Shown here: piece by piece, positions 52,334 through 62,782 of the stretch | Layout: the number at the start of each line of letters is the position of its first letter | Numbering within the stretch: position 1 is the stretch's first letter | Assembly: GCF_014193675.1 (NCBI RefSeq) | Contig: NZ_BLXZ01000004.1 | Span: 372,001-436,000, forward strand | Direction: 5' to 3' | DNA from: Geomonas limicola | GTDB taxonomy: Bacteria > Desulfobacterota > Desulfuromonadia > Geobacterales > Geobacteraceae | DNA length: 64,000 nucleotides | Translations under genes and position numbers: made by a program | The notes under the pieces: generated by a model | Database searches by the model: none | What the model saw: the letters and a program-made list of their open reading frames with translations, nothing else | What the model was told of the DNA's origin: nothing

Positions 52334-52963
52334 ATGAGCGTTCATGAAATTAATCACCCGCTGGTGAAGCACAAGATCGGCCTGATGCGCGAGGCAGGGA
52401 TCAGCACCAAGAAGTTCCGTGAGCTCACCGCCGAGGTGGCCTGCCTTCTTGCCTACGAGGCGAGCCGGGACTTCCCGCTCGAGGAGCGCACCATCGAAGG
52501 ATGGGACGGCAGCCCGGTCAAGATCCAGCAGATCAAGGGGAAAAAGGTCACCGTGGTCCCCATCCTGCGCGCCGGCATCGGCATGCTGGACGGCGTGATG
52601 GACATGATCCCCAACGCCAAGGTGAGCGTGGTGGGCCTGGCCCGCAACGAGCACACCCTGGAGGCACACACCTACTTCGAGCGCTTCGTCGGCAAGCTCG
52701 ACGAGCGCCTGGCCCTCATCGTCGACCCGATGCTGGCCACCGGCGGCTCCATGGCGGCCACCATCGAGATGCTGAAAAAGGCGGGCTGCAAGCAGATCCG
52801 CGTCCTCTGCCTGGTGGCGGCTCCCGAGGGGCTCGCCAAGATCACCACGGCCTACCCTGAACTGGATATCTATGTCGCTGCCATCGACGAGCGCTTGAAC
52901 GAAAACGGCTACATCATCCCTGGCCTGGGGGATGCGGGCGACAAGATCTTCGGTACCAAGTAA
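52334..52963 (+). CDS. upp: uracil phosphoribosyltransferase
   Basis: The 209-residue protein is full length. It begins [20 protein letters not shown] and has the PRPP-binding loop [15 protein letters not shown] and the uracil-binding [12 protein letters not shown] end. It salvages uracil to UMP. A GGGGGAG site precedes the ATG. The uracil permease gene follows 66 bases later, making a salvage unit. Confidence 0.97.
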   Translation: MSVHEINHPLVKHKIGLMREAGISTKKFRELTAEVACLLAYEASRDFPLEERTIEGWDGSPVKIQQIKGKKVTVVPILRAGIGMLDGVMDMIPNAKVSVVGLARNEHTLEAHTYFERFVGKLDERLALIVDPMLATGGSMAATIEMLKKAGCKQIRVLCLVAAPEGLAKITTAYPELDIYVAAIDERLNENGYIIPGLGDAGDKIFGTK

Positions 52964-53029
52964 TCCCCGTCACGCGGTTCAGCGCCGGTTGCGGTCTGCA
53001 GCAAAAATCCCACTAAACGAGGTTCGTGT

Positions 53030-54295
53030 ATGTCGGAAGTAACAGAGCCGGTGTGGCGCCAAGCGCTCTCCGGCGCCCAGATTCTTTTTGTCGCATTTGG
53101 TGCATTGGTATTGGTACCGATCCTGACCGGGATGAACCCGAGCATGGCGCTTCTGGGCGCCGGCATGGGCACCCTGATCTTCCAGGCGACCACCGGTCGC
53201 CAGGTGCCGATCTTCCTGGGTTCCTCCTTCGCGTTCATCGCACCGATCATCTACAGTACCCAGACCTGGGGGCTCCCCGCCACCATGGGTGGCCTCTTCG
53301 TGGCCGGCTGGCTCTACCTGATCCTGGCGGCCGTGATCAAGCTGCGCGGCGTGGAGTTCATCCACCGCATCATGCCGCCGGTGGTGGTCGGCCCGATCAT
53401 CATGGTGATCGGCCTGGGACTTGCGAACGTCGCCGTCAACATGGCGATGGGCAAGACCGGCGACGGCAAGGCCGTCCTGGTCGAGTACAACACCGCCCTC
53501 CTGGTGGCCGCCGCGTCGCTTGCCACCACCGCCGCCGTGGCGACCAGGGCCCGCGGCATCTTCCGGCTCCTGCCGGTCCTCTCCGGCGTCGCCGTCGGCT
53601 ACCTGCTCTCCATGTGCCTGGGACTCGTCGACTTCTCCAAGATCGCTGCGGCGCCCTGGATCGCCGCTCCCAACTTCGTGGCGCCCCAGTGGAACATGTC
53701 CGCGATCCTCTTCATGTTCCCGGTCGCCCTGGCCCCGGCGATCGAGCATGTCGGTGACATCGTTGCCATCGGCGCGGTGACCGGGAAGGACTACACCGAG
53801 AAGCCCGGTCTGCACCGCACCATGCTGGGCGACGGCTTGGCGGTCTGCTCGGCGGCCCTCATCGGCGGCCCGCCGGTCACCACCTACGCCGAGGTCACCG
53901 GCGCCGTCATGATTACCCGCTGCTACAACCCGGTCATCATGACCTGGGCCGCAGGCTTTGCCATCGTGATGGCGTTCTTCGGGAAGTTCAACGCGATCCT
54001 GCAGTCCATCCCCGTGCCGGTCATGGGGGGCATCATGATGCTCCTCTTTGGCTCCATCGCCGCGGTCGGCCTCAATACGCTGATCCACGCCCGGGTCGAC
54101 CTCAACAAGGCGCGCAACCTGGTCATCGTTTCCCTGGTGCTCGTCTTCGGCATCGGCGGGCTGAGCGTCACGGTTGCCGGCCAGCACCTGCACGGCGTGA
54201 GCCTCTGCGGCATCGCCGCCATCCTGCTGAACCTGATCCTCCCGAAGGACCAGGACGCCGTCGAAGAGGACGAAGAACCGGATACCATCGCCTAA
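53030..54295 (+). CDS. uraA: uracil permease (NCS2 family)
   Basis: The 421-residue protein has about 14 membrane segments and NCS2 signatures: [12 protein letters not shown], the substrate-binding glutamate in [12 protein letters not shown], and [13 protein letters not shown]. It imports uracil by proton symport for the Upp enzyme encoded upstream. The C-terminal tail is acidic ([12 protein letters not shown]). A terminator follows. Confidence 0.94.
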   Translation: MSEVTEPVWRQALSGAQILFVAFGALVLVPILTGMNPSMALLGAGMGTLIFQATTGRQVPIFLGSSFAFIAPIIYSTQTWGLPATMGGLFVAGWLYLILAAVIKLRGVEFIHRIMPPVVVGPIIMVIGLGLANVAVNMAMGKTGDGKAVLVEYNTALLVAAASLATTAAVATRARGIFRLLPVLSGVAVGYLLSMCLGLVDFSKIAAAPWIAAPNFVAPQWNMSAILFMFPVALAPAIEHVGDIVAIGAVTGKDYTEKPGLHRTMLGDGLAVCSAALIGGPPVTTYAEVTGAVMITRCYNPVIMTWAAGFAIVMAFFGKFNAILQSIPVPVMGGIMMLLFGSIAAVGLNTLIHARVDLNKARNLVIVSLVLVFGIGGLSVTVAGQHLHGVSLCGIAAILLNLILPKDQDAVEEDEEPDTIA

Positions 54296-54326
54296 GCTTG
54301 CTTCAAATCCCTGTTGTCTGATCTGA

Positions 54327-54366
54327 AAAGGAGCGTGTCGCCTCGTAGCGGCCCGCTCCTTTTTTG
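54327..54366 (+). terminator. rho-independent terminator after uraA
   Basis: AAAAGGAGCG pairs with CGCTCCTTTT around a GC-rich inner loop, with a T-run at 54359-54365. Confidence 0.85.
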
Positions 54367-54455
54367 CGCGCCCTCGACGAATTCCGGTAGATCGGTCTTC
54401 AACGGGAACCCTCCCTCCCGCATCCTCCATGCTTCTCCCCCCGGTACTCCCTTCG

Positions 54456-54483
54456 TTGCCAAGGTAGGGACTCTCTGTATAAT
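54456..54483 (+). promoter_or_regulatory. sigma-70 promoter of the bacterioferritin gene
   Basis: TTGCCA (54456-54461) and a perfect TATAAT (54478-54483) are spaced by 16 bases. The leader is about 100 bases and contains a GC-rich hairpin around 54520-54560. Confidence 0.6.
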
Positions 54484-54590
54484 AATTAGCGTTCTTAAAT
54501 CTTTCCTGCTTAACCAACGGCACGGCCCCGACAGGCCACAAGGGCCCGGAAGGAGCCGACGACAACTTTTACCGCGAGAAGGAGGCACTC

Positions 54591-55061
54591 ATGAAGGGGA
54601 ACGAGAGGATGATCGAGCAGCTCAACGTGCGCCTGGCCGAGGAGCTGACCGCGACGAACCAGTACATGGTGCACGCGGAGATGTGTGAGAACTGGGGCTA
54701 CCAGCGGCTCCATTCGATTATGCGCGAGCGGGCCATCACCGAGATGAAGCACGCCGAGAAGCTCATCGAGCGCATCCTCTTCCTGGAGGGGAGGCCCATC
54801 GTCAGCAAGCTGAACCCGATCAACATCGGCTCCGAAGTCCCCAAGATGCACCAGTTCGATCACGCCCTCGAGGAGAGCACCATCCGCGGCTACAACGAGA
54901 GCATCCGCATCGCGGTGGAACTGGGTGACAACGGCACCCGCGAGCTGCTCAAGTCGATCCTCACCCAGGAGGAGGAGCACATCGACGAGATCGAGGCGCA
55001 CCTGGACCAGATGGCCCAGATGGGGGTCCAGAACTACCTGGTGGATCAGGTCCGCTCCTGA
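54591..55061 (+). CDS. bfr: bacterioferritin
   Basis: The 156-residue four-helix protein has the ferroxidase ligands E18, E51 and H54 (ITEMKHAEKL) with later ligands in the EEEHIDEIEAH stretch, and the heme-binding methionine M52. It stores iron as a 24-subunit cage. An AAGGAGGCACTC site precedes the ATG. A terminator follows. High iron flux in a dissimilatory iron reducer explains the need. Confidence 0.95.
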   Translation: MKGNERMIEQLNVRLAEELTATNQYMVHAEMCENWGYQRLHSIMRERAITEMKHAEKLIERILFLEGRPIVSKLNPINIGSEVPKMHQFDHALEESTIRGYNESIRIAVELGDNGTRELLKSILTQEEEHIDEIEAHLDQMAQMGVQNYLVDQVRS

Positions 55062-55080
55062 TTCTTCCCCCCAGAAAACG

Positions 55081-55119
55081 AAAAAGAGCGCCAGGGCATC
55101 TCCCTCGCGCTCTTTTTTT
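55081..55119. terminator. bidirectional terminator after bfr
   Basis: AAAAAGAGCGC pairs with GCGCTCTTTTT, with an inner AGGG/CCCT stem and a T7 tail; it also faces the convergent PAS gene. Confidence 0.88.
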
Positions 55120-55139
55120 GTGTCCGCTGGGCCCGCAGT

Positions 55140-55574
55140 TCAGGGCTTCGCCTCCAGCTCGGCAAGCCGCTGGCGCAGCGCCTTTTCTTTCTGCCACTTG
55201 GCCGTGACATCCCTCATGATAGCGGCCGTCCCGGTGATCTCGCCGGAGGCATCCCTGATGATGGTCATCGAGAACTCGGTGGAGATGCGGTTGCCGTCTT
55301 TCTTCAAGGCGGGTGCTGCCAAGAGGTCCTTCGCGTAGCGGGTCACCCCGGTCTGCATCACCCTTGCGTACCCTTCCCAGTGCCGTGCCCGCTGGTTTTC
55401 CGGGATGAAGATGTCCAGCGACTGTCCCAGCGCCTCCTGTGCACTGAAACCGAGCATCTCCTCGGCTCCCCGATTCCAAAGCCGGATCAGCCCCGCACGG
55501 TCCGAATAGATGATGGCATCGTTGCTGTTCTCTACCAGTTGGCGGTAAAGCTCCTCTAAAGATAACGACTCCAT
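55140..55574 (-). CDS. stand-alone PAS domain protein
   Basis: The 144-residue protein is one PAS domain (AIIYSDRAGLIRLWNRGAEE, then MLGFSAQEALGQSLDIFIP, a PAC-like GTAAIMRDVTAKWQKEKALR) followed by a short coiled coil. It has no output domain. Single PAS proteins may bind a ligand and act on a partner kinase. The ATG at 55572-55574 follows GGGAGG; a GTG five codons earlier is less well placed. Confidence 0.85.
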   Translation of the reverse strand: MESLSLEELYRQLVENSNDAIIYSDRAGLIRLWNRGAEEMLGFSAQEALGQSLDIFIPENQRARHWEGYARVMQTGVTRYAKDLLAAPALKKDGNRISTEFSMTIIRDASGEITGTAAIMRDVTAKWQKEKALRQRLAELEAKP

Positions 55575-55717
55575 GCTCGCCTCCCTCACAATTTTTCCCC
55601 AAGGATAACACAGTAATGGCAGTGCGTCCTGCTTCGGGCCGCGGTTTCTGTCTCACCCGCCGCCCCAGGCGCGGGCCGAGACAATCTCTGGTTGATATTC
55701 TCTAATGCGAGTATCTC

Positions 55718-55744
55718 TAAAGCACACAACGGTTTTGCCGATAC
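55718..55744 (+). promoter_or_regulatory. FliA (sigma-28)-type promoter of the heme chemoreceptor
   Basis: TAAA (55718-55721), exactly 15 bases, then GCCGATAC (55737-55744): one base short of the full flagellar consensus. It lies 33 bases before the MCP start and rules out the longer frame that opens at 55705. Confidence 0.8.
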
Positions 55745-55776
55745 TGTTTGCAGCCCTGGAAGTGCAAGGAGGTCCG

Positions 55777-57858
55777 ATGCTGAAAAAGAAACTGATGCAC
55801 AAAATACTGGCCATCATAGGGGTCACCCTTGGCATAGGCATAAGTATCGTAGGCTTTCTGGCGATCTGGCTGCAGTACCAGGCCAGCATGGATCTACAGG
55901 TGAAAAACAGCCACACCATGATCAAGGTGATCGTGAACGAGATCGCCGAGTTCATGGTGAAGGACGACTCCAAGGCGGTGCTCAACCTCGCCAAGGTCGC
56001 CAAGGATCAGCACTTCGGTTTCGACCTGAAGATCTACGGCGCCGAGGCGAAGGATCCGGCAACCGGGACCGTCAACCAGGAGGTTTTGAAGGCCCTCTCC
56101 AGCGGCAAGGTCCTGGAAACCCGCCTGGTGCAAGACGGTGAGCACCTGCTGCGCTCCGTGGTCCCGCTCGCCAACGAGCAGCGCTGCAAGCAGTGCCACG
56201 ACGGCCAGGGGAACTACCTGGGCGCGGTGGTGCTGAGCTCGTCGCTGGAGCACGGCTACCAGAGCGCGGTCCGCATGACCCTCATGCTGGTGCTGGCAGG
56301 GTGCTGCTTCTTTGCCGTGATGATGGCCAGCATGTACCTCTTCTTCAAGAAAACCATCGTGCGCGACCTTCTCAACTTCTCCGCGAAGCTCAAGGACATC
56401 GCCGAAGGGGAGGGGGATCTCACCAAGGAGATCGCCATCAACTCGGAGGACGAGATCGGCGATCTGGCCGGGCACATCAACCACCTGGTGCGCAAGCTGC
56501 GCGAGACCATTTCCGTCCTGTACCAATTGGCCGAGAACATCTCGGTGTCGTTGTGCCAGGTCTCGGACCGTACCCAACGCACCCTGGTTTCGGTGGCCGA
56601 GCAGAAGGACCGCTCCCAGTCGGTGGCGGTGGCCTCGGAGGAGATGGCCGCCACCCTCAACGTCGTGGCCGGCAACACCCACCAGGCAGCCGGGTTCTCG
56701 GCCCAGGTGGACCAGGCGGCAAACGAGGGGATGACGGTCGTGGACGCGGCCTTTGGCAGCATCGAATCGGTGCGCGAGAACGTGACCCAGACCCTGGAAA
56801 CGGTGGGCAAGCTGGAAAGCTCCTCGGCGCGCATCGGCGACATCATCAGCCTCATCGAGGACATCGCGGACCAGACGAAGCTTTTGGCACTGAACGCTGC
56901 CATCGAGGCGGCACGGGCCGGGGATCACGGCCGGGGCTTTGCGGTGGTGGCCGACGAGGTTAAGACCCTCTCGGAGCGGACCGCCACCTCCACCAAGGAG
57001 ATCGCCGAGATCATCGGCACCATCGAGGTGGAGAGCCGTGCGGCAGCCCGCTCCATCGGCGAGGAACAGGTGCGGGTCGCCGAGGGGGTGGAGAAAACCG
57101 GCGCGGCACGGCAGTGCCTGGAGCGCATCCTGTCCCTGGCAGGGGAGACCGCAGGGCTCATCAACCAGATTGCCTCGGCGACCGAAGAGCAGAGCGCGAC
57201 CACCAACGAGATTTCCGAGAAGATCCACGGCGTCTCCCAGGCCGCCGTGCTGGTGCACCAGGACATGCAGTCGAGCGAAAAGGCCTGCATCATGTTAAGC
57301 GGCGTCGCCGAGCAGATCTTCTCCACCGTCGGCAAGTTCAGCGTCGGCAACCGGCACGATGCCATGAAGGACCTGGCCCGCGAACTGCGCGACCGGGCGG
57401 TTGCCGCGCTGGGGCGTGCCCTTGCCGAGAACCGGATCTCGGCTGCCGACCTTGCCGACCGCAACTACCGCCCCATCCCCGGAACGGCTCCCCAGAAATA
57501 CAACACCGCCTTCGACAAGCTTTTCGACCAGATCATCTCGCCGATCCAGGAGGAGGTGCTGGCGCGTCAGAAAACGGTGCTGTTCGCCATCGTGGTCGAC
57601 GACCACGGCTACGTGGCCAGCCACAACCTGCGCTACAGCAAGCCCCTGACGGGCGACCCGGAGGCCGACAAGATCAACAACCGGACCAAGCGCATCTTCA
57701 ACGACAAGACCGGGCTCAGGGCCGCGCAGAACACCGAGCCATTCCTGCTGCAGACCTACCTGCGTGACACCGGCGAGGTCATCAACGACCTCTCCACGCC
57801 GATCTACTTCAACAACAGGCACTGGGGCGCAGTACGCATAGGTTACCAGGCGGAATAA
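55777..57858 (+). CDS. methyl-accepting chemotaxis protein with periplasmic c-type heme sensor
   Basis: The 693-residue receptor has two membrane segments (about 12-32 and 168-192) around a periplasmic sensor with one heme site C137-K-Q-C-H141. HAMP and an MCP signalling coil ([20 protein letters not shown]) follow. After the coil comes a further C-terminal domain of about 130 residues ([20 protein letters not shown], then [18 protein letters not shown]) that looks PAS/Cache-like. Heme-PAS chemoreceptors (GSU0582 and GSU0935) are known from G. sulfurreducens. The ATG at 55777 follows AAGGAGG. Confidence 0.9.
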   Translation: MLKKKLMHKILAIIGVTLGIGISIVGFLAIWLQYQASMDLQVKNSHTMIKVIVNEIAEFMVKDDSKAVLNLAKVAKDQHFGFDLKIYGAEAKDPATGTVNQEVLKALSSGKVLETRLVQDGEHLLRSVVPLANEQRCKQCHDGQGNYLGAVVLSSSLEHGYQSAVRMTLMLVLAGCCFFAVMMASMYLFFKKTIVRDLLNFSAKLKDIAEGEGDLTKEIAINSEDEIGDLAGHINHLVRKLRETISVLYQLAENISVSLCQVSDRTQRTLVSVAEQKDRSQSVAVASEEMAATLNVVAGNTHQAAGFSAQVDQAANEGMTVVDAAFGSIESVRENVTQTLETVGKLESSSARIGDIISLIEDIADQTKLLALNAAIEAARAGDHGRGFAVVADEVKTLSERTATSTKEIAEIIGTIEVESRAAARSIGEEQVRVAEGVEKTGAARQCLERILSLAGETAGLINQIASATEEQSATTNEISEKIHGVSQAAVLVHQDMQSSEKACIMLSGVAEQIFSTVGKFSVGNRHDAMKDLARELRDRAVAALGRALAENRISAADLADRNYRPIPGTAPQKYNTAFDKLFDQIISPIQEEVLARQKTVLFAIVVDDHGYVASHNLRYSKPLTGDPEADKINNRTKRIFNDKTGLRAAQNTEPFLLQTYLRDTGEVINDLSTPIYFNNRHWGAVRIGYQAE

Positions 57859-57943
57859 ACTTAAGACATCAGGAGCTACTTACAGGGAAAGACCGTATCG
57901 GTCACCCGTAATTCCACAACCTGAGACTTACCCAGATTCAACC

Positions 57944-57976
57944 AAGGCCGTACCGTTCAAACGGGCGGCCTTTCTC
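57944..57976 (+). terminator. rho-independent terminator after the heme MCP
   Basis: AAGGCCG (57944-57950) pairs with CGGCCTT (57966-57972), enclosing a second perfect stem CCGT-TCAA-ACGG. A pyrimidine-rich tail follows. Confidence 0.7.
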
Positions 57977-58023
57977 ATTTCTCCACATCTGGATCCAGCA
58001 AAAGCGCAAGAAATCACACGCCT

Positions 58024-58051
58024 TTGACAGAAAGTGTTTCTGTCTTACAAT
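58024..58051 (+). promoter_or_regulatory. upstream promoter P1 with spacer palindrome
   Basis: TTGACA (58024-58029) and TACAAT (58046-58051) are 16 bases apart. The spacer is almost filled by a perfect palindrome, GACAGAAA-GTG-TTTCTGTC (58026-58044), placed to block RNA polymerase. Confidence 0.6.
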
Positions 58052-58134
58052 TGCGAGGCCGCCCAAAGGCCTTTCACTGTCAGCAGATGCTTGCCTCCTG
58101 AGGGCGACTGTGCCGGCTGGTCCTGTGGGCTTTC

Positions 58135-58202
58135 CTGTCTGACAGAGTTTTTTGCTCTTGACGGGGCGTGCGTTCAGGATTAGATTGCATACTGTATACA
58201 GT
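58135..58202 (+). promoter_or_regulatory. promoter P2 with two palindromes
   Basis: TTGACG (58158-58163) and TAGATT (58181-58186) are 17 bases apart. A perfect 12-base palindrome, ACTGTATACAGT (58191-58202), covers the predicted start point. A second one, CTGTC-T-GACAG (58135-58145), lies just upstream of the -35. Confidence 0.55.
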
Positions 58203-58300
58203 GTGCTCTACCCGAAGCCGGGTGCGGGAGAGACCTTCCGGCTCGGGCCCGCCGGCAGGTGGACAGCAGGTACCTCGGTTTGCCTCAGGGACATTTAACC

Positions 58301-58329
58301 TTGACTATGTAAACGCTGTTGAGTAGAAT
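58301..58329 (+). promoter_or_regulatory. promoter P3 nearest the CoA-transferase gene
   Basis: TTGACT (58301-58306) and TAGAAT (58324-58329) are 17 bases apart; the predicted leader is about 136 bases. The region 57977-58471 holds no gene apart from these control elements. Confidence 0.5.
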
Positions 58330-58471
58330 CCGGTTCTACTTTGACCCGGAGACCCTAAGATTGTGAAGATTCCCGCCGCGGAAGTCTGCCGTGGTATCGT
58401 TGAACTTTAAGTAGTTTCCGAAGGTTGACTGGCATTTTCTGTAAACAATAAAACAAAACAGGAGGAAGAAG

Positions 58472-60067
58472 ATGTCTGAGTACGGCACCCTGCAAGACCG
58501 CGTACAGTGCAAATCCCTTTTGAGCAAGGTCATGACCCCCGAGCAGACCATCCCGTTCTTCAAGGCGGGGATGAACCTCGGCTGGTCCGGCTTCACCCCG
58601 GCCGGTTACCCGAAAGTCGTGCCCATCGCGCTCGCCAACCACGTCGAGCAGAACAACCTGCAGGGCAAGCTGAAGTTCAACCTCTTCATCGGTGCCTCCG
58701 TCGGTGCCGAGACCGAAGACCGTTGGGCTACCCTGGACATGATCGACCGCCGCTGGCCCTACCAGACCGGTAAGAACATCGCCGCCGGCATCAACGAGGG
58801 GCGCATCCGCATGGGTGACAAGCACCTCTCCCTGTTCGCCCAGGACCTGGGCTACGGCTTCTACACCAAGGACTCGGAGACCGGCAAGCTTGACCTCGCA
58901 ATCATCGAGGTGTCCGCCATCAAAGAAGACGGCTCCCTGGTCCCCACCTCCTCCTGTGGCGTCATCCCCGAGATCCTCATGATCTGCGACAAGATCATCG
59001 TCGAGGTGAACACCGGCCAGCCTTCCTTCGAAGGGATCCACGACCTGATCACCCCGCTCACCCCGCCCAACCGCCAGGTGTTCGACATCACCCACGCCGG
59101 TTCCCGCATCGGTGGCACCTCGATCCCCTGCGATCCCTCCAAGATCGTCGCGGTGGTCGAGTCCAAGCTGCGCGACCAGGGGCGTGCCTTCGCCGAGCAG
59201 GACGACACCTCCGAGGCGATCGCGGGCCACATCATCGAGTTCTTCACCCAGGAGGTTAAGGCGGGCCGTCTGCCCAAGAACCTGCTGCCGATCCAGTCGG
59301 GCGTAGGCTCCATCGCCAACGCCGTCATCGGCGGCCTGGCCAAGGGCCCCTTCTCCAACCTGACCGTGTACACCGAGGTGCTCCAGGACACCATGCTGGA
59401 CCTCTTCGACTCGGGCAAGCTGGACATGGCGTCCTCCTGCTCGCTCTCCCTGTCGGCGAGCCCGGGCTTCCCGCGCTTCTTCGAGAACATGGACAAGTAC
59501 TTCGACAAGATCGTGCTGCGTCCGCTCTCCATCTCCAACGCCCCGGAGCCGATCCGCCGCTTGGGTTGCATCGCCATGAACACCCCGGTCGAGATCGACA
59601 TCTACGCACACGCCAACTCCACCCTGGTCGGCGGTACCCGCATGATCAACGGCCTGGGCGGCTCGGGCGACTTCCTTAGAAACGGCTTCCTGAAGATGAT
59701 GCACACCCCGTCGAGCCGTCCCTCCAAGACCGACCCGAACGGTATCTCCTGCGTCGTGCCGCACTGCTCGCACATCGACCACACCGAGCACGACCTCGAC
59801 TGCGTCATCACCGAGCAGGGGCTGGCCGACCTGCGTGGCCTGGCTCCGAAGGATCGCGCCCGCCGCATCATCGAGAAGTGCGCCCACCCGGACTACAAGG
59901 ACCAGCTGACCGAGTACCTGAACATCGCTGAGGCCGACTGCCTCCGCCGCAAGGTGGGGCACGAGCCGCAGCTGTGGGACCGCGCCTTCAAGATGCACCT
60001 GAACCTGGAGCGCAACGGCACCATGAAGCTCAAGAACTGGGACGTGAAGATCGACCTCTGCGAATAG
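58472..60067 (+). CDS. succinyl-CoA:acetate CoA-transferase
   Basis: The 531-residue protein belongs to the Cat1/acetyl-CoA hydrolase-transferase family. The catalytic glutamate is E302 in LTVYTEVLQDTM, and the CoA-loop glycines lie in PIQSGVGSIANAV and MINGLGGSGDF. In Geobacter this enzyme activates acetate with succinyl-CoA, closing the TCA cycle without succinyl-CoA synthetase. An AGGAGGAAG site precedes the ATG. Three promoters and several palindromes upstream suggest tight carbon-dependent control. A propionyl-CoA:succinate role is the main alternative. Confidence 0.9.
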   Translation: MSEYGTLQDRVQCKSLLSKVMTPEQTIPFFKAGMNLGWSGFTPAGYPKVVPIALANHVEQNNLQGKLKFNLFIGASVGAETEDRWATLDMIDRRWPYQTGKNIAAGINEGRIRMGDKHLSLFAQDLGYGFYTKDSETGKLDLAIIEVSAIKEDGSLVPTSSCGVIPEILMICDKIIVEVNTGQPSFEGIHDLITPLTPPNRQVFDITHAGSRIGGTSIPCDPSKIVAVVESKLRDQGRAFAEQDDTSEAIAGHIIEFFTQEVKAGRLPKNLLPIQSGVGSIANAVIGGLAKGPFSNLTVYTEVLQDTMLDLFDSGKLDMASSCSLSLSASPGFPRFFENMDKYFDKIVLRPLSISNAPEPIRRLGCIAMNTPVEIDIYAHANSTLVGGTRMINGLGGSGDFLRNGFLKMMHTPSSRPSKTDPNGISCVVPHCSHIDHTEHDLDCVITEQGLADLRGLAPKDRARRIIEKCAHPDYKDQLTEYLNIAEADCLRRKVGHEPQLWDRAFKMHLNLERNGTMKLKNWDVKIDLCE

Positions 60068-60088
60068 TCCCGCTCGCAGCATACGACG

Positions 60089-60127
60089 AAAAGATGCCCC
60101 GCCAGAACTGGCGGGGCATCTTTTTTT
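60089..60127. terminator. bidirectional terminator after the CoA-transferase
   Basis: AAGATGCCCCGCCA pairs perfectly with TGGCGGGGCATCTT around a GAAC loop, with a T7 tail; it also faces the convergent kinase gene. Confidence 0.92.
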
Positions 60128-60136
60128 GTGCCCTGT

Positions 60137-62782
60137 TCAGAAACCGTTGCCGGCCCGGCGCACCGGGCCCGGCGGGGACCCGCCGGCTGGTGCAGGTGGG
60201 GGAGTGGGGGGGGGCGCCGTGGGGAGCGCTGCAGCCTCGGCACCGGAGACGGCGGACGGTTCCGCCGCGTCAGCCGCCCCGTCGCTCTCGGCAGCTTCCG
60301 GACTCGCCGGTTGCATGAGGTCGGCCACCATCTTCAACAGCGCTTCAGGTGAACAGGGTTTGGCGATGAAGTTGTCGTGGCCGAAGCGCACCCCCTTGCG
60401 GTTCACGTCGTCCGGGGTGTAGCCGCTGGTGAAAAGCACCTTGATTCCCGCCTTGAGCTGGGCGATCTCGGTGTAGGCCTCCTTGCCGTTCAGCTTGGGC
60501 ATCACCACATCCATGATCACCAGCTGGATGCGGTCACGGTGGGCGCGGAACTTCTCCAGGGCATCCTCGCCGTCCACCGCTTCGATCACCTGGTACCCCT
60601 GCCCCTCGAGCACCTGGCAGGTCAACAGCCGGACCTCGGGGGCATCTTCCACCACGAGGACGGTGCCGCTGCCGCGCGTGGCGGAGGTCGCGGTGAGAAC
60701 CGGGGCTGCGCTTTGCAGGGTCTCCGCGGGGATCGGGAGGTGGATCGAGAAGGTGGTCCCTTGGCCGGGTTCGCTGGCGATGTCGATGAAACCGCTATGC
60801 TGCTGCACGATCCCGTACACGATGGCGAGCCCCAGCCCCGTCCCTTTGCCCACCTCCTTGGTGGTGTAGAACGGTTCGAAGATGCGCGCCCTGGTGGTGG
60901 CGTCCATCCCCTTGCCGGTGTCGCTGATGGTCAGCGTGGCGTAACTTCCCGCCGGTGCGTCGCCAAAGCCGGGGCCGGGAGAGGGGCCGAGTTCGGTGCG
61001 GCCGGTAGTGATGGTGAGTACCCCGCAGTGTTCCATGGCGTCCCGCGCGTTGGTCGCCAGGTTCATGAGGATCTGGTCGATCTGGCCGGCATCGGCCACG
61101 ATGGGGAGCGGTTGGTCGGCGTAGCGCAGCACCAGTTCGATTTCCTCGGAGATCAGCCGGCGCAAAAGCCTCTCCATGCGCTCTACGATGCTGTTGAGCT
61201 CCAGGGGCTGCAGGTTTATGGGCTGCTTGCGGCTGAAGGAGAGCAGTCCCTTGGTGAGGTGGGTGGCGCGGTCCGAGGCGAGCAGCACCTCGTCGAGGAA
61301 CTTGCCTGCCGGGTTGTCGCTGTCAAGGTGCATGCGCGCCAGCGTGGCGAAGCCGATGATCGCGGTCAGGAGGTTGTTGAAATCGTGGGCCACCCCGCCC
61401 GCCAGTTGCCCTACCGCCTCCATCTTCTGGGACTGGCGCATCTGTTCCGAGCGCTGCTTCTCGAGGTCGATGTAGCGCGCGTTGCGGATGCTCATCCCGA
61501 TCACCGGGGCGATCCCCATCATGAGGCTCAGGTCGCTTTGCACCAGGGCCTTCTTGGTTCTGATGTTGTCCACCGCCAAGACACCGAGCGACTCCCCCTC
61601 GCAGACGATGGGGCAGCACAAAAAGGACTGGGCGCCGATATCGTCGGCGAAGCTCTGGCTGCGGGGCGAATGTACCTCGGCCACCTCGGAGAAGTCGTTG
61701 ATGAGCAGCGGCTTGCGCTCCCTGAAGCAGGTCACGAACACGCCGCGGGACTCGGGGTTGTTCAGGTTGAAGGAGGCCTTGCGCAGCACGGCAAGCTCCT
61801 CCTCCGAATAACCGAAACCGATGCGGAAACTCAGTCGTTTGCTGTCCAGGTCGGCAAGCAGGATCAGGGCCCGGTCGTAGCTCAGCCGGTTTTCCAGGGC
61901 GCGCACCACGTTTTCCAGCACCTCATCGATACCGGCCTGGCAGCTGATCGCCTGACCGACTTCGTTCACCATGACCGCGTTTTTGTAGTTGGTGCCGCTT
62001 TGGTCCAGGAGCTCGTCCGTCGACTCCTTCAGGCTTGCCAGGGCGGAAACCAGGGTGTCTTTTTCCAACCGGTTGGCGGCGCAGGAGCAACCCATGAAGC
62101 TGAACAGGGAGCTGAGGACCAGGGCAAAGGAAAGGCGGGGGGAAAAAGGGGCCATGGCGAGTGCCGCGCCGCCGAGGGCGGGAACCAGGTAGTTCCTGAT
62201 CCGGCGCACTCGCAGGTAGAGCGGTTCCTTCCAGGAGACCAGGTAGCGGCAGCTCGCGCCGCCTTCGAAGATGCATTCGGGATGTCGGATCTCGGCGGGA
62301 CTGCAGTCGAAGGTCCCCAGGATCGCCTCGAAGAAACCGAGGCGGTTTTCGCACTGGAAGGGGCTTTCGCTGACGCCGGGTGCGGGGGTGACGATGATCT
62401 CGATCTTGTTCGAACTGATGCGCCTGCTCTGGTAGGTGGCGGAACGGGTCAGGCTGGCGCAGGCCTTTTCCAGTGCGGAAAAGGCGTTGCCGGGTCCGAT
62501 CAGCCCGAGCAGGTACTTCTTGAGGACCCCGAGCCCCTGCACCGACGCGGCAAACTGCCCTGCCTCGCGCGCGATGCTCTGGTTGCCGGTGGCATGCATG
62601 AGGCCGCTTACGAACCGGTTGACCTGGCTTTGGGTGAACCAGTGCCCGAGGTCACTCACCTCGTACGGCTCGATTCCTGCCTCCCGGAAGAGACGTTTCA
62701 GGTCCACCCCGGGATAGCGTCGCTCCACCAACTTGACGTAGGCGTTGGTGATGCGGCTGTTGTAGAGGGGGCGTTCGCTCAT
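60137..62782 (-). CDS. GAF-type hybrid sensor histidine kinase with an uncommon N-terminal input domain
   Basis: The 881-residue protein starts with a soluble region of about 185 residues ([20 protein letters not shown] to [18 protein letters not shown]). Its Cys/Gly end recalls V4R/XylR-N type ligand domains, but I cannot assign it firmly. Two membrane segments (about 191-232), a GAF domain (about 275-430), HisKA with H466 in [12 protein letters not shown], HATPase_c and a C-terminal REC ([23 protein letters not shown]) follow. The last 45 residues are Ala/Pro-rich and disordered. No partner regulator is adjacent. Confidence 0.85.
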   Translation of the reverse strand: MSERPLYNSRITNAYVKLVERRYPGVDLKRLFREAGIEPYEVSDLGHWFTQSQVNRFVSGLMHATGNQSIAREAGQFAASVQGLGVLKKYLLGLIGPGNAFSALEKACASLTRSATYQSRRISSNKIEIIVTPAPGVSESPFQCENRLGFFEAILGTFDCSPAEIRHPECIFEGGASCRYLVSWKEPLYLRVRRIRNYLVPALGGAALAMAPFSPRLSFALVLSSLFSFMGCSCAANRLEKDTLVSALASLKESTDELLDQSGTNYKNAVMVNEVGQAISCQAGIDEVLENVVRALENRLSYDRALILLADLDSKRLSFRIGFGYSEEELAVLRKASFNLNNPESRGVFVTCFRERKPLLINDFSEVAEVHSPRSQSFADDIGAQSFLCCPIVCEGESLGVLAVDNIRTKKALVQSDLSLMMGIAPVIGMSIRNARYIDLEKQRSEQMRQSQKMEAVGQLAGGVAHDFNNLLTAIIGFATLARMHLDSDNPAGKFLDEVLLASDRATHLTKGLLSFSRKQPINLQPLELNSIVERMERLLRRLISEEIELVLRYADQPLPIVADAGQIDQILMNLATNARDAMEHCGVLTITTGRTELGPSPGPGFGDAPAGSYATLTISDTGKGMDATTRARIFEPFYTTKEVGKGTGLGLAIVYGIVQQHSGFIDIASEPGQGTTFSIHLPIPAETLQSAAPVLTATSATRGSGTVLVVEDAPEVRLLTCQVLEGQGYQVIEAVDGEDALEKFRAHRDRIQLVIMDVVMPKLNGKEAYTEIAQLKAGIKVLFTSGYTPDDVNRKGVRFGHDNFIAKPCSPEALLKMVADLMQPASPEAAESDGAADAAEPSAVSGAEAAALPTAPPPTPPPAPAGGSPPGPVRRAGNGF

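Noticed and set aside
54520..54575. SRP RNA-like word CCGGAAGGAG in the bfr leader
   Set aside because: The asymmetric loop and closing helices of SRP RNA are missing and the space before the bfr ribosome site is too short.
58222..58290. GCGGGAGAGACC word resembling a glycine riboswitch start
   Set aside because: None of the following conserved aptamer parts is present, and the gene downstream is a CoA-transferase.
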